64,000 nt of DNA, from positions 1,431,001-1,495,000 of the forward strand of contig LR990051.1 of the NCBI GenBank assembly GCA_905147135.1. The letters are read 5' to 3'. The position numbers were made by a program, and so were the translations under genes. Within the stretch, counting starts at the first letter, position 1, and each line of letters starts with the position of its first letter. This document shows positions 18,504 through 29,972 of this stretch, piece by piece. The notes below the pieces were generated by a model. That model was not told where the DNA came from. It searched no databases and was given only the letters and a program-made list of their open reading frames with translations. This DNA comes from Blastobasis lacticolella. Its lineage: Eukaryota > Arthropoda > Insecta > Lepidoptera > Blastobasidae.

Positions 18504-19675
18504 CCTCAGGACTCGTCCGCTTTCTGTGTCGCTGAGTAAATTGTGCCACTCATTGAACTCATATCACTTATGAGGAAGTGGTCATCTAATAACTGGAGAA
18601 TGTACAAGGGCCACTTCCTGAATCTCCTTCGGTAACGCCAAATTCAAGACAAGCTTGTATGTGAGTGCGCTAAAAAGGATCGCTTTCCTTTTTCTTTTTG
18701 TGGTATCTTTGATATAATCGACATTTGTACGTTTTTGAAGTTTGCACATTATGATCCAATTTAGATAACATTTAGAACTGTAAATTCAACATGTTTCAAA
18801 TGTAGGTATTATCGTCGCCGCTGTTGCGTCTGTTGACACATTAGTTAAACACAAGATTGCTTGAAACGTACTGCCTGTATTCGAGAGAGCCACGAAGTCA
18901 CAACTACCTACATATATACAATTATTGTCAGTTTACATTATTGAACTTTTCTGACGCATGTGGGTACTTTCTTCACTCTACTTCCTTATAAGTAGCTGTG
19001 TAGAATTACAAGGAGTACGTCCCTGGATGCTCTAGACAAATTGGAAAAGATCGTGTTTGCAAATTACAAATAATTCTTTGTACTAACGGCTAATGGCAGC
19101 GGATAAAAAGATGTTTTCATTTGCATAATGAGAGGCACTCTTGGCTGTTTTTCTTCATTTTTTCAATGACTTTCTTTTGTAGCCGGTTTCGGAACGACAG
19201 TGTCACTTGATTCCCTCTAGAACGAAGGCCGAGCTCAGATAATCGCAAATATGGCCCGTTTGTCCTCTGGTACCCACTCAGCTTTCTATTGAAAATGTCC
19301 TTTTTATTTTTCCCGTGCAGATATTTTGTTTTCTCGTCGAATGGTAGACGAATTTTATTACGTCAAGGGGAGTATAACGATGCGACCGGATTGATGATGA
19401 GGATTTCATTGTCATTTAAGACGGTCGGAATCGAATGTACACTGGCTCTGTGAAGTTTCTTTCCGTTTATGAATTTTCTTATTATCTTTGCCGTACTTAT
19501 TTATTTTACATTAATTTTGTACGTTAAGTTGTATTTTCAACCGCAAATCGATTTTTTGACTTTTCACATGATCGGGTTTTATTAACAAGTTGTAATTAAT
19601 ACCAAATGGATTTATCTAGTCAATCAATGGGGAGTGTCGTTGGCCTAATGCAGGTCCGACTTCCTTTAGCGAAAG
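18504..19675. other. AT-rich, nothing recognised
   Basis: No coding, RNA or repeat signal could be supported. It may be intronic or intergenic. Confidence 0.45.
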
Positions 19676-19679
19676 ATTT

Positions 19680-19945
19680 TTTCTGAGTTATGTACATTAG
19701 TTGAACACTAACCGATGCTCTTACGGTAAAGAAAAACATCACGAGGAACACTGCATATTCAGACGACTGAATGTGTAACCATGATCCAATCTGGTCAGGT
19801 TTCCCTGTTGACAGGAGCGCGCAGGTCAGATGGCAGTCGCTCCACTGTAATTACCTGATCTGCCACATCCTGGGTGGATCATTGTCAAGAAGAACATCAG
19901 GCCCTCGCGCGTGAGCACAACTTGGATATTGACGCCAATTTACTG
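19680..19945 (+). mobile_element. SINE family 2 (plus, head missing)
   Basis: It begins at CTGAGTTATGTACATTAGTTG and keeps ACACTAACCGATGCTCTTAC, GATCCAATCTGGTCAGGTTT and CAGTCGCTCCACTGTAATTA. It ends in TTGACGCCAATTT. The 5' tRNA-like head is absent. Confidence 0.75.
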
Positions 19946-20430
19946 CTACTACCATTAATTTTACTGCTGACTGGGTTTTTTCCTTGCATTCTATTGCGTA
20001 TGATGAGCAATTAGGCATTGAAACTTGCAAGCGTTTAGATTATGGCCTATTTAAATCTGTCGTGTATTTGGTAAGTGTGGTTATGGTTATAACTTTTTAG
20101 CCATTCTATTAGAGAATTAAGAATTAACTAATTTTGTAGGAACGAAAAGAAGTGCCCTCTTACTTAACTTATGATTTAGGATTATATATTTTAGTTACTA
20201 TAAACGCATGCCACTACCGTTACACGGGATCGGAACACTCCGCGCGCGAATCAGACTGATCTGCGCTTGTCGGCTTTTCCCATTTCCTTTAAAATGTTTG
20301 TTTTCACGTACAAACCACGGAACTGGTTTTACAAAAGTGTTATCTGCTCTCGAAATTCAACGTGGTTCTCGCCGGACCACGGCATAACCCAATTTTACGC
20401 GGTCGAAGCTGACAAAGCTGAATTTATAAG
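19946..20430. other. AT-rich; fragment of a small dispersed repeat
   Basis: 20345-20415 has TTCAACGTGGTTCTCGCCGG and GCGGTCGAAGCTGAC, a repeat also seen at 4608 and 46378. No gene was recognised. Confidence 0.4.
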
Positions 20431-20431
20431 C

Positions 20432-20655
20432 TGATGACTGATGAGTGGTTCAGTTCAGAGACGCAGAGGTCTTGGGTTCGATCCCCGGCTGAGCAGAAAA
20501 TGAAATGATGAATCTTAATTCCTGTCACGGGTCTGAGTGTATTATGTATAAAAAGTATGCATTAAAATTAAAGTTTATAAGTAGTTTATCAGTTATCTAA
20601 CACCTGCATTGGGGCTAGATGGCGCTGTGAATTTGTCAAAGTCTATTTATTATTA
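20432..20655 (+). mobile_element. tRNA-derived SINE, family 1 (plus)
   Basis: The head has GAGTGGTTCAG and the B-box GGGTTCGATCCCCGGCTGAG. The body runs CACGGGTCTGAGTGTATTATG and the end is TTATCTAACACCTGCATTGG then CTAGATGGCGCTGTGAATT. A near-complete copy with T-rich tail. Confidence 0.85.
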
Positions 20656-20659
20656 ATAT

Positions 20660-21080
20660 TTATAAGCGTCTCTCATGAAAGGTATATATTCGACCAATTG
20701 CCATTTAGCAAGCAATTTGAACGACTACTTCCCAAAGACAACCCATTACCGTTTTAATATTGAATACTATGCTACTAAAGTATTCGATTAAGCTTGTTAC
20801 TGAACTAAATAAAGTTGGAAGACGGTATGAAAGGCGGGAGTCACAAATTAGCATGTTTAAGTCCTGAACGGCCAATTTCCTTCGCCGACTGCACCTGACT
20901 GCCAACCGGTTTAAAGAGCTGTATTTAGTGCACAGGGATCCGCGTCATGAAAGAAGAGACTTGTCAAATGGCAGTAGAGATTTCGCGCAGGTAATCGCCT
21001 ACTAAGCAAGTCGAACCACGTGACCCGCCAAGTCTCTTCTTATTTGACACTAGTTGTAAGTACTTAATTAGGTTCATTTT
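20660..21080. other. AT-rich, with a 13-bp spaced inverted repeat
   Basis: AAGAAGAGACTTG (20951-20963) faces its exact complement CAAGTCTCTTCTT (21029-21041) across 65 bp. Otherwise no recognised feature. Confidence 0.45.
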
Positions 21081-21084
21081 AGGA

Positions 21085-21350
21085 AGATTTTGAACTCCCG
21101 ACCAAAAAAGAGGTGTTAAAGTTGTAAGTCGTAGAATGCCGTTAAACTGAGTGTATCTGTGGATCTGTACATCTATGTGGCTCTGTGCCGGTGTGTCTGT
21201 CTATCATCGTAACTCCCGAACGGATGGATCGATTATCTCTGTTTGTAAGCCAATTTAATCTAGTGTTTCATTCAAATGGGTTCAGTAGTTTAGAGAAGAT
21301 TTGAGTATACGTAAAATTTGTCGACATTTTTCTGTCGGTTAAATTATTCC
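21085..21350 (-). repeat. dispersed repeat family C (minus)
   Basis: Minus-strand copy of the ~240-bp family also at 26090, 39720, 46490, 47315, 50755 and 62630. Shared words read on the sense strand include ACCGACAGAAAAA, AACCCATTTGAAT-like, CGATCCATCCGTTCGGGAGT and CACAGACACACA-type runs. Its non-coding character and sharply bounded ends suggest a non-autonomous element. Confidence 0.6.
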
Positions 21351-21614
21351 TGGTACCGGCACTTTTAAAAACCTATTACCCACATATTCCTGGGTTTTCC
21401 GCAGCACATGATAAATCCAACGCAGGTATTGGACAAGTCTCTTCAATCTTCGTTTACTTTTACACCGAGGCTGCCAAGTGGTATTTACTACTACTACTAT
21501 TCATGTATGTCTACCGGAGTTCGCGTAGTTAAGAACTTATTTTACCAGCGCTAGCCATATTGTCTGTACCTGTAAATTGTACTAGTAAATTGTAAGACAC
21601 AGTCGATAAATTAG

Positions 21615-21845
21615 CCCAGGCAAAAAGTGGAACTGGTCTAACGAGAACGATAACCAAGGTTAAGCATCACTCGCAGAGCCCAGGATCTGGATGGGTGACC
21701 GTTTCGTACTTTGAGGCTAGTCGAATTTCAGCTATTTACAAACGAAGCCTGGCCTTGCCTGGCTCCTAACACCGCAAAGCGAGCTTGTGTAAGGTCTTCC
21801 GCTGGTACCCTGAGACCTGGTGAACGGTCTCGGGAGCCGATATTA
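21615..21845 (+). mobile_element. 5S rRNA-headed SINE (plus)
   Basis: The head reads GATAACCAAGGTTAAGCATC, then ACTCGCAGAGCCCAGGATCT and GGATGGGTGACCG, which follows the internal-promoter half of insect 5S rRNA (TTAAGCA ... GATGGGNGACCG). The rest is a shared tail: TCCTAACACCGCAAAGCGAG, AAGGTCTTCCGCTGGTACCC and GGTCTCGGGAGCCGA. Other copies or parts lie at 37775 (minus), 50200 (minus) and 60685 (plus). The 5S 5' and 3' stem arms are missing, so it is a retroposon and not a 5S gene. Confidence 0.75.
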
Positions 21846-21849
21846 CCAT

Positions 21850-23110
21850 AATCATTTAGCTGGACACTTACTTCATACGATCAGGCGGTCAACTAATTCC
21901 TACCACATTCATTTCAACCGTACGACCTCCACGTACTGTTTGGAGATATTCTTCCCACGTAGGACAGCAACATTAAATTCTATAAACCTCATACTAGAGA
22001 CAGAAAGCCACTTGTCAAGCATTACACTCGAAAAATTTGTATACTGACAACGGAAGCATCAACGGTATTCCCGTGAAATATCTGCGCCATGGAATTACGT
22101 GGAGCGCCGATGAAGCACCATTGTTCCCTGATCCTCCAGAGGGTTGTTAGGTAAACAAGCCCCCATCGAAAAATAAAACATCACAATACAATACAATACA
22201 GAGCAGGCAACCCCACTTGTCTTTAATAAAAGGCGAAAACAAAATTGCTCAGCTAGTGATGCCCTCGCAGAATCGATAACGAATCCTGTTCAGTTTTGTT
22301 AACAATGACTCGAGGAGTATCGTTACTGTCAAATGTCATTTATTTCTCTTATCATTGTCTGCGAGGATGGACTATCGGCTGCCGACGGCGCGCTGTGCTC
22401 GTTCACCCCAGTGCTGGGAACGATCATTATCGATGTCGATAAAAATATACCCGCTTGAATTTTGGAAAGCAAAATATTTGCTTCGTTTCTCTTAATAATT
22501 TTATTGGATTTACGGGAATGGTGATTTGGAGCGTCGGTACCTCAGGCTGCCATGTACCAATAGCTCTTTTTAAAGTAAAATGTACATTATTTCAACACTA
22601 ATATTTTTTTAAAGCTTTATGCACAAAAGTACAGTGGCGGACTTAAAGCAAAAATAGCCTTATCTACCAGTCAACCGGGACAATCTAAGCCTGAGAAAGG
22701 TAGGCGGTGCAGGAAAACAAAACAAAAAAATACAAAACTACTTGAGTAAAAAGGAGGAGGGATATACGTTTATGCAACTATAGTCCGGAAGCACATACTA
22801 AATATATATAAAAAACCATAAAATAAACACATGAACTTAAATCTGGATACAATTAATAAATAAAACCAAAGGTAAAATAATACTGAAATTGAACAAAGTG
22901 AAGAGACGAGAGTAAAGTGAAGTGGGTCGAACAGAGAGGGAGAACGAGTATTATGGAGCATTCAAGTAATGACCATGCACCGCTTTCTTAAAAGAATATT
23001 TGCTAAATAATAGTCTCATGTCAGAGGGAAGATCATTTCAGAGCCTTATGGTCTTAACTGCAAAAGAGTTAGAGGTAAAGCCGGTGCGGTGAAAGGACAG
23101 ATAAAAAAAT
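21850..23110. other. AT-rich, nothing recognised
   Basis: A (CAATA)n-like run occurs near 22181-22200. Otherwise no feature could be supported. Confidence 0.45.
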
Positions 23111-23119
23111 AAGGGAAAA

Positions 23120-23290
23120 TATCGTGATGAAACCTGCACATTCAGGCGCCTGTTCAGGTTCCCCTGTCAAAAGGGTCATGAAGGTCAGATGGTAGTCTCT
23201 TTATTGTAATTACCTTATCTGTCAAATCCTGGATCATGCCCTCGCGGGCAAGAGCATGGCTGAGACATTAACGCCAAAATGTTTTTTTAA
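23120..23290 (+). mobile_element. SINE family 2 fragment (plus)
   Basis: It begins at ATCGTGATGAAACCTGCACA and ends at TTAACGCCAAAATG followed by a T-run. The internal text has diverged and the head half is missing. Confidence 0.7.
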
Positions 23291-24189
23291 CGGGAATGGG
23301 GATTTGGTACATTGTACATAGTCTGACGTGTCTGTATATTTTGTGAACGCAACAATTACATAAACGATTGTATGAAAATTGCGAATGAATAATAAGAAGT
23401 GCAAATTTATAATAAGAAGGTAGTCATCATGTAATATTTTGATTAATTCATTTGTATTTATGCGGTGACTATAAATCATAGCTAAAACTGTATTACAACC
23501 TAAGCTACTTCATTTTAACATATCATAAAATTAAATTTCATGTGAAAACATAGCCATAAACAAACGATCACTATAATACAACATTAACTGCATAAAATAA
23601 ATTATTGTCAATCTAATAATTATTAGATGGAAATAGGAATGAGCTTTTTCTGTTGTCTATTTTAAGTACTGTGGTCTCCAACCCTCCTGCCAGTCGTAGA
23701 AATTATGGCAAAGCTCTAAATTGATGTGGAAGATGCTATAGTCCAGCAATTACTAAAATTGTTGATGATTAATCGATGAGATTATTTGATTAATTGATAT
23801 AACAGTAATTTTACAGGAGGCATCGTATTTTTGCTTAAAATTTATCGACAAAATCATCGTGAACCCAGCCCCTTGCATCAAAAGTGGCTCCGCTCAAAAC
23901 GTGATTCATAGGCACAATAAAAGATAGTGACGGGACCGTCGATCAGCCGTGAGTTCGTTAGTCGATAAGTATCATCTGACTGGAGGCTCGTTAAATAAGA
24001 TATTTATCGATAGTCCCATTAATAATACTGTTAAGGACTGCCACTTTATCGATAAAACGTTTTTGCCATCCACTTCCTTTGTGATACTGAAAAGTAATTT
24101 TTCTCGAGGTGATATTGTTAAATAGGAATGCTCTTGATATATTCCTAACGTTTTTTAAATAAGTAATATATTCATTTTTTTATACCATC
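23291..24189. other. AT-rich, nothing recognised
   Basis: No gene or repeat family was identified. Confidence 0.45.
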
Positions 24190-24310
24190 AAGGTAGCATA
24201 TAAGCTTACGGCCACCCTGATGGTAAGCAGTCACCGCAGGCTACGGACGTTTGCAATACCAGGGATCTCACCCACGCGTTGCCGTAAAAACCTTTTAACC
24301 TTTTTCTTGA
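24190..24310 (-). repeat. LINE 3'-end type repeat (minus)
   Basis: CTGATGGTAAGCAGTCACCG, CAATACCAGGGATCTCACCC and ACGCGTTGCCG match the same words at 53480-53600 and, inverted, at 28283-28385. Confidence 0.55.
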
Positions 24311-24539
24311 AGAACTCCATGTTGAACTCTTGAGGGAAAATCTCTCCTTCAGTTCGCCATTGAATGGTCAAAAAAGTATGTCTTGTTAAATTAATCATTT
24401 GTTTTTTCTGTCCATAACCAAAATAATCGCTTTCTTTTTTTCTTCCCATAATTTGAAAGGTAGGAATACCTATTAACAAGTCCGAGACGAAATAACATTG
24501 GAAGACTGGGCTGATTGAATATGTAACAATCAGTTATAG

Positions 24540-24835
24540 TAAGATATAGGTAAGAATCAGGTGGTATGACTCTGTCATGCCTGAGGAGTCCGCCTAGGTG
24601 AGTACCACCGCCTTATCTATTCCTGCCGCCAACCAACAATACTTGCATAGTTGGGTTTCGGTTTGAAGGATAAGATAGCCAGCGCAATTACAGGCATGAG
24701 GTATTTCATCTTACTCTTGACAGCGAAATCGCATCTGCGGTTTTGTTGCCTGTAACCTAAATGTATAAATCGTAGATGTTATGGCCGACAGTTACTGTTA
24801 CCGCTTACCATCAGGTGAGCTGTCAGCTCTAAAAA
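24540..24835 (+). repeat. LINE 3'-terminal region (plus)
   Basis: It reads GAGTACCACCGCCTTATCTA then TTCCTGCCGCC, GGGTTTCGGTTTGAAGGAT and ACAGGCATGAGG. It ends in CCGCTTACCATCAGGTGAGC. This order is characteristic of a lepidopteran non-LTR 3' end; only the non-coding tail is present. Confidence 0.55.
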
Positions 24836-24839
24836 AGCA

Positions 24840-25150
24840 GCTGTAAAACGAATGTATATCGGCGACAGTAGCCGCTTTTCATCAGGTGCGGACAACACCG
24901 CCCATTTATCGCTTTCGTAAATTTATCAGAGGATTATTGTATGGATGGTTGTTATCTTTCACACAAAAACTGACGGAATCTGATGAAATTTTAGAGTATC
25001 GTAGATAACATTCCAATATAATATGACGCATCTATCTACTCGTATACATATTACATAGTATAAAACAAAGTCGCTTCCCACCGTCTGTATCTTTTAAACT
25101 ACGCAACGGATTTTAATGAGATTTTCATCAATAGTTAGAGTAATTACTCT
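24840..25150. other. AT-rich, mostly repeat 5' flank
   Basis: 25080-25150 already contains ACGCAACGGATTTTAATGAG, which belongs to the family whose terminus follows. Confidence 0.4.
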
Positions 25151-25250
25151 ACTTGAATTCAAGAGGATGGTTTATAAGCAAGAAAAAGGTAGAGGTAGGT
25201 AGAAGTAAAGCAGGTGTACGCGAACGAAGTCGCGACGGGTGTACTAGTAA
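25151..25250 (+). repeat. repeat ending in CGCGAACGAAGTCGCG
   Basis: TTTATAAGCAAGAAAAAGG, GGTAGAGGTAGGTAGAAGTA and GTACGCGAACGAAGTCGCG occur in the same order as at 58890-58975. The (GGTAGG)-rich segment before the terminus is the likely seed of the 11-bp array at 14183. Confidence 0.6.
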
Positions 25251-26085
25251 GCTATATAGCCCAATCAAATTACACAATATTCAACGACTCATCAAATCAG
25301 GTATCCGTGCTTTTTGGTATGTTGTACATCATGTAAATGCAAAGTTAAATCCAAGTTTTCGACCTCGACAGACCGAGTCATTGTTAAAAATAAAAAAAGC
25401 TAAATTTTCAAACTTTTTAAATATTTTTCTTGTAACTCGAAAACGGCGGCCTATAGCAAAAAATGTTCTACAAGCAATCAACATACAATTCTGTACAACT
25501 TTTGCCACTGTTTTTGAGTTACAGATACCTAATTTTATGCAGCCCTCCTTTTATTTTTTTATTTGACTGGATTAATATAGGTATTGATGTCGAAACTCAT
25601 AATATTCACGGAGACAAATTAAACATGCTATTTCAAATGAAACCAGAAGCAAAGCTAGTAATAAATATATTGATGTTCTAAAATATGATGAATATGAAAA
25701 GTTTGTTCGTTTGTAATTTTGTTAGTTTGTATGGTGGGAACTATTGAACCGATTTCAAAAATTCTTTCTCTAATAACAAGCTATAATATCCGAACTACGG
25801 GGTGAAAACCGTAGCAAACGGCTAGTCAACAAACCGCGTTGTATGAAAACAGTTACATTTCTTCTTCGGGTGCAGAGAGAAAATTCGCCAAATCCCTTAA
25901 CGTCCATGCGCAAAACTGAGCAAAGCTCACTAAAGGCACAAAACGAAACTGGCACGTCCGACATTCGTCCAGCAAACCCCTTAAGGAACATATCAACACT
26001 GCAAACAGAGGTCAATGCGGCATCGCAAATATACGTGTAGGCACGCACGGGAAGCCAGAACTAACATGTGAGTAACTCTGGTTAG
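25251..26085. other. AT-rich, nothing recognised
   Basis: The 137-codon plus frame overlapping 25153-25566 starts inside a repeat and has no recognisable motif, so it is not called. Confidence 0.4.
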
Positions 26086-26089
26086 GTGT

Positions 26090-26570
26090 AACGGACAGAA
26101 AAACGTAGGAAAATCCCCGACTATACATATCATACTCAAATATTCTCTAAAGTGAACATGCATCGTCATGAAACCACGCCTAGAGTGGTCAAGGTGAACG
26201 ACTGAGGAAGAGGATTTTTTAAAGTCCTTCTCACTCCTGTAGGCCTAGCACAAGTTGCTCTCGCGCACGATAAGCGAGAAACAGCGCGACATAGGTATTG
26301 CTATCTCTTTCGTCTTAGTATTGAGAGAAAGAGACAAACGCTCTCCCGCGGCGCGAGCTTTGTCGCGGACACACATGTGCTAGGGCCACTGACAGAGTGG
26401 TCATGGTCATGTGTCGGTCAAGCCCTGTGTCACCGCCGCCCTCGCGATGCTGCGCCATGTGCTTACTGAACCAATTTTAATTAAACAAACAAATATAGAA
26501 TCCCGCATCGAAACGTTATCCGTTCGGGAACTACGACGCCACAGAGAGACATACACATCCCCAGATAGGT
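26090..26570 (+). repeat. family C repeat, interrupted
   Basis: The left part (AACGGACAGAAAAACG ... ATACTCAAATATTCTC) ends near 26150. The right part resumes near 26468 with AACCAATTTTAATTAAACAA and CGTTCGGGAACTACGACGCC. About 315 bp of foreign sequence lies between. Confidence 0.6.
26238..26393. mobile_element. MITE with CCTAGCACA ends within the family C repeat
   Basis: CCTAGCACAAGTTGCTCTCG at the left faces a right end whose reverse complement begins CCTAGCACATGTGTGTCCGC. The interior has CTCTTTCGTCTTAGTATTGA with short inverted arms. Non-coding; the superfamily is unknown. Confidence 0.5.
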
Positions 26571-26835
26571 ATCATCATCACAGCCCGAAACAGTCCACTG
26601 CAGGACTAAGGGCCTCTCCCACGAGAGGGGGGGGGGAGGTTATTGCCATAATCTCCACGCTTGGCAGGCGGGTTGGAGATCGCAGTGTTTCAATATAACA
26701 ATAGAAAATGCTGCTGCCCATTTTCCAGACTACGGAGACTCTTGATCTTTTGCTTCGAAAACATTAGTCGCCTTGCACGACACCCATGAGTGTAAGAGGT
26801 TGGTGCTATTCTGCTCTGCCGAACACCACACGGCC
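26571..26835 (-). repeat. dispersed repeat family D (minus)
   Basis: It shares ATAATCTCCACGCTTGG, TTAGTCGCCTTGCACGACAC, TGTAAGAGGTTGGTGC and CTGCCGAACACCACACGGCC, inverted, with 45985-46190. A run of about eleven G lies near 26629. Confidence 0.6.
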
Positions 26836-26839
26836 AAAG

Positions 26840-27755
26840 ATATCAGATAGGTATACACCTCTTTTATTTATTTATTCATTTATTGCAATATCACAATAAA
26901 TAATATTATTTTTTCATCGGGGCATAGAAAGTCGACACTTTTTCGCCACGATGCCGATGGTATAGATTTCATCCACACCATCTATCCTGCATGGCATCTA
27001 ACTAAAGTACGGGTATCACGAGAGTTCTGACCGAGCACTTGCAAGATGTGGAATGAGCTGGAAGTCTTTCCGATGCACTAGAACATAGGGTTCTTCAAAA
27101 GGTCTACAGTCTACAGGTACCTCAAAGGCCGGCACCGCATTCGCTCCACTTAGGTTATAGATGTCTTGGACGACGGTAGCCATTTGTTATCTGGTGGACC
27201 GTGCAGGCGTCCGTATGTGTGCCTCCATAGGCAATTTAAAAAATCTATGCTAACGTCGGGGTGAAATCTAATTAAGTTTGAATGGCTGTTAATAAATAAG
27301 ATTTCAAATAAAAAATTCAAACAACCCACCCAAAAATTCAAACAGCCCTATGATAGGTTTATCATGCTTAGTTTAGAAATGCCTATGACCATATTTCATC
27401 GTCATCATCGGACCTTGTAAATAAATTAGGGGTATATAGTACTCATCAAGACCATTCCTAGGAACCCAAACAAACCACATCGTGGTTATCTTGTTCGTTC
27501 ATAGACATTCCAAATTTCAGTTCTGTTAAACACCGGAAACACAAGTGGGTCAAATTTTGCTTACAAACATTGCAAGTTAAAAGAAATCATGTATAATAGG
27601 CAAATATTAGCTTCGATACTAGCATAAATCCATGCTAATATCAAAAATCTCAATCCCATTGTGCTAAGTTGATATATACCTAATATTATATTAAAACTTT
27701 TTATTGTACATCTAAAATATTGCACACTTAACTTGACGTGACCTAAACCGCGTAA
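26840..27755. other. AT-rich; weak repeat at 27350-27590
   Basis: 27350-27590 shares TTATCATGCTTAGTTTAGAA and GTGGGTCAAATTT-like words with 43925-44110, so a diverged repeat is likely. No gene was recognised. Confidence 0.4.
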
Positions 27756-27756
27756 A

Positions 27757-27996
27757 TAAATAAATAATCGTGGACAAATTCACAGCGCCATCTAGTCATA
27801 AAGTAAGCAAAGCTGGGTGCTAGATAACTGATACACTACTTATATACTTTTAAAAACATACTTATTATACATAGAACACCCAGACCCGTAACAGAAATTA
27901 AAATTCTTTATTTTAATTTCTGCCCGGCCGGGAATCGAACCCGGGACCTCTTGCGTGGCATACCGGCATGTTGACCACTGAACCACTCATGTTGTA
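27757..27996 (-). mobile_element. tRNA-derived SINE, family 1 (minus, full length)
   Basis: Both the head (minus sense: GTGGTCAACATGCCGGTATG, B-box GGGTTCGATTCCCGGCCGGG) and the GGCGCTGTGAATTTG end are present. Confidence 0.85.
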
Positions 27997-28282
27997 ATAG
28001 GTAGGTAGGTATCCCATGGGTAACCTTGTCGCTATCCATCAGCTGGGCTTTATATTGGGACAGTTAAAAATTCATACTAAATACAAACGTAAGACTTAGT
28101 GACGATTGATTTGTTCTTTTCGCAGAAAGGATTTTGATAAAACTTAGAAAACATTTTGTAAGTTGTATAATTATTTCCAGTTCCATTTAATTATTATAGT
28201 AAGGCATCTATCTAAGGTATGTTACAGTTGCAAATGATTAGGTTATGCGTTGATTTGCATCATTACTCTTATTAAGGTTTTT

Positions 28283-28385
28283 ACGCGTGGGTGATGCCCC
28301 TGGTATTGCAAACGTCCATAGGCTGCGGTGACTGCTTACCATCAGGCAGGCCGCAAGCTTGTTTGCCACCTTAGTGGTATAAAAA
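28283..28385 (+). repeat. LINE 3'-end type repeat (plus)
   Basis: TACGCGTGGGTGATGCCCC, TGGTATTGCAAACGTCCATA, GGCTGCGGTGACTGCTTACC and ATCAGGCAGGCCG match the tail family at 24190 and 53480. Confidence 0.6.
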
Positions 28386-29095
28386 ATATTTATTAATCAA
28401 ATTATGATCAAAATCAATAAATGTTTAATATATATTTTTTTTAATTACTAAATTAACTTTGTTATTTAACTACAATAAACAATATAGTTTACAGTCAAAT
28501 TATCATTACGAAAAAAAAAAACTAAATTATTATTTTATCTAATTTTGATTCAAAACCATGAGCGTGTTGTTTACAATTTCCATCCTCGGCCGGCTTATCT
28601 CATAAGTGGCATCTCCAAATTTCGGCGGGCTACTTATTTAGTTTACTACGTTGCGTCGCCCTTTTAAATAATTAATGCTAGAGTTCAGTGGCCTTTGCGG
28701 TCAGGGGTTAATAGCCATTCGGGGACCAAGGACTCACTTTATTTGCCCAATTTCTTGCCATACTTTACCGTGGCAGGCGTATATCATTGGCGCCCAGCGG
28801 ATTTAGTGTTGCCACTCTGAAAAATTGCGCGCGGGGATTGGGTGGCTCAGTTGGTGTTGGAGCTTTTTTCTTTTGTCATATTAATATACCTTAGATCATA
28901 TAACTATATGATCTAAGTAATATACTCACATGATCAGGCAAAGAGAAAGAAGGTTGTAAAGGTAGGCAAAGAAAAGGTTTGGTGTAAAGTGTAGTCTCCA
29001 GAACTAATAAACGGATTCCCGAAAATTCTTTTACAAATACATTCCTGAGAGTAAATAAATATCAATTAATTGATTAAATTATTCTCGAATAATGG
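28386..29095. other. AT-rich to 28555, then mixed; unassigned
   Basis: 28560-28860 is richer in GC than its surroundings, but no open frame or repeat family was recognised. ATATAGTTATATGATCTAAG near 28900 is locally palindromic. Confidence 0.35.
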
Positions 29096-29097
29096 AC

Positions 29098-29160
29098 CCG
29101 GCGCGACTTTGTTCGCGTACACCTACTTTGTCCCTACCTACCCCATTTTATCTTGCTAGT
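29098..29160 (-). repeat. CGCGAACGAAGTCGCG-type terminus (minus)
   Basis: On the minus strand it reads GGGGTAGGTAGGGACAAAGT then AGGTGTACGCGAACAAAGTC. This copy shows the GGTAGG-rich segment unexpanded. Confidence 0.6.
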
Positions 29161-29934
29161 AAACCTTTGTATTGACTCACTCTATTAATGGAAATCACAT
29201 TAAAATCAAAGCGAACATAGATACATAGGGACAGACGAGAGAAAGCGAGTATGTTTTATACTATGTTTAGAACTGCAACACCTAAAACGCTATTAATTCA
29301 AATTTCAAATACTCCTTAGTAATACAGTACACCAGTAAAAAATTAAACAGTAATCTACTTGAAAAAAATAATAGAAAATGTGACTCAAAGGGGTTATTAA
29401 GTGGGCCTTACCTTCCCGTTGTCAAGATAAAGGCACGAAGCCCGCCGCCGGAGTAAGCGAAAATGACAGGGGTCTTTTTTTGGGGCGTGACCGATAAGGG
29501 TTCCTACATTTAGAACAAGCCCAAGTTTTCCCAACTTAATTTCCCTTCGGCTAACTTCGGGGAATCTCGTCGATAAATCTCATCAATTTGTTGGGTATGA
29601 CTAGGTGCGGGCACCATGAGGTGGGGGTAAATGGGACAACGGACAATTTAAATTGTATACTTCGGGGTTATAAATAAAAACTGCACACAAGCATTGGCGA
29701 CCTTGACGAAAAGCGATATTTCACTATGCAAAATATACTTCACCCCGAGCTTTAGACGACGTTGTACAAAATGATAAAATCAATCAAAAGTATTTCATCT
29801 AGGAATTTGATTTTTTTGCCGACGTCCATCGCTCACGACGAATGTTGAATGTCAAGTCCTGAGTCAGGTTTTCATATTTATATCATTTTGGTTAGTTAAA
29901 TACTTTTATTGCTTGCTTTTGTTTGATCTTTTTG
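29161..29934. other. AT-rich, with one exon-like patch on minus strand
   Basis: 29412-29503 on the minus strand is a 92-nt open segment between CTTGTTCTAAATGTAG and GTAAGG. Its translation includes TPVIFAYSGGGLRAFILTTG. It could be a small internal exon or chance. Nothing else was recognised. Confidence 0.2.
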
Positions 29935-29970
29935 ACAAATTTACAAAACGCCATCTAGGTCTAAGCACAG
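29935..29970 (-). mobile_element. terminal scrap of SINE family 1
   Basis: GACAAATTTACAAAACGCCAT followed by CTAGGTCTAAGC is the minus-strand SINE 3' end. It is broken off by the foldback element that starts next to it. Confidence 0.5.
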
Positions 29971-29972
29971 CT

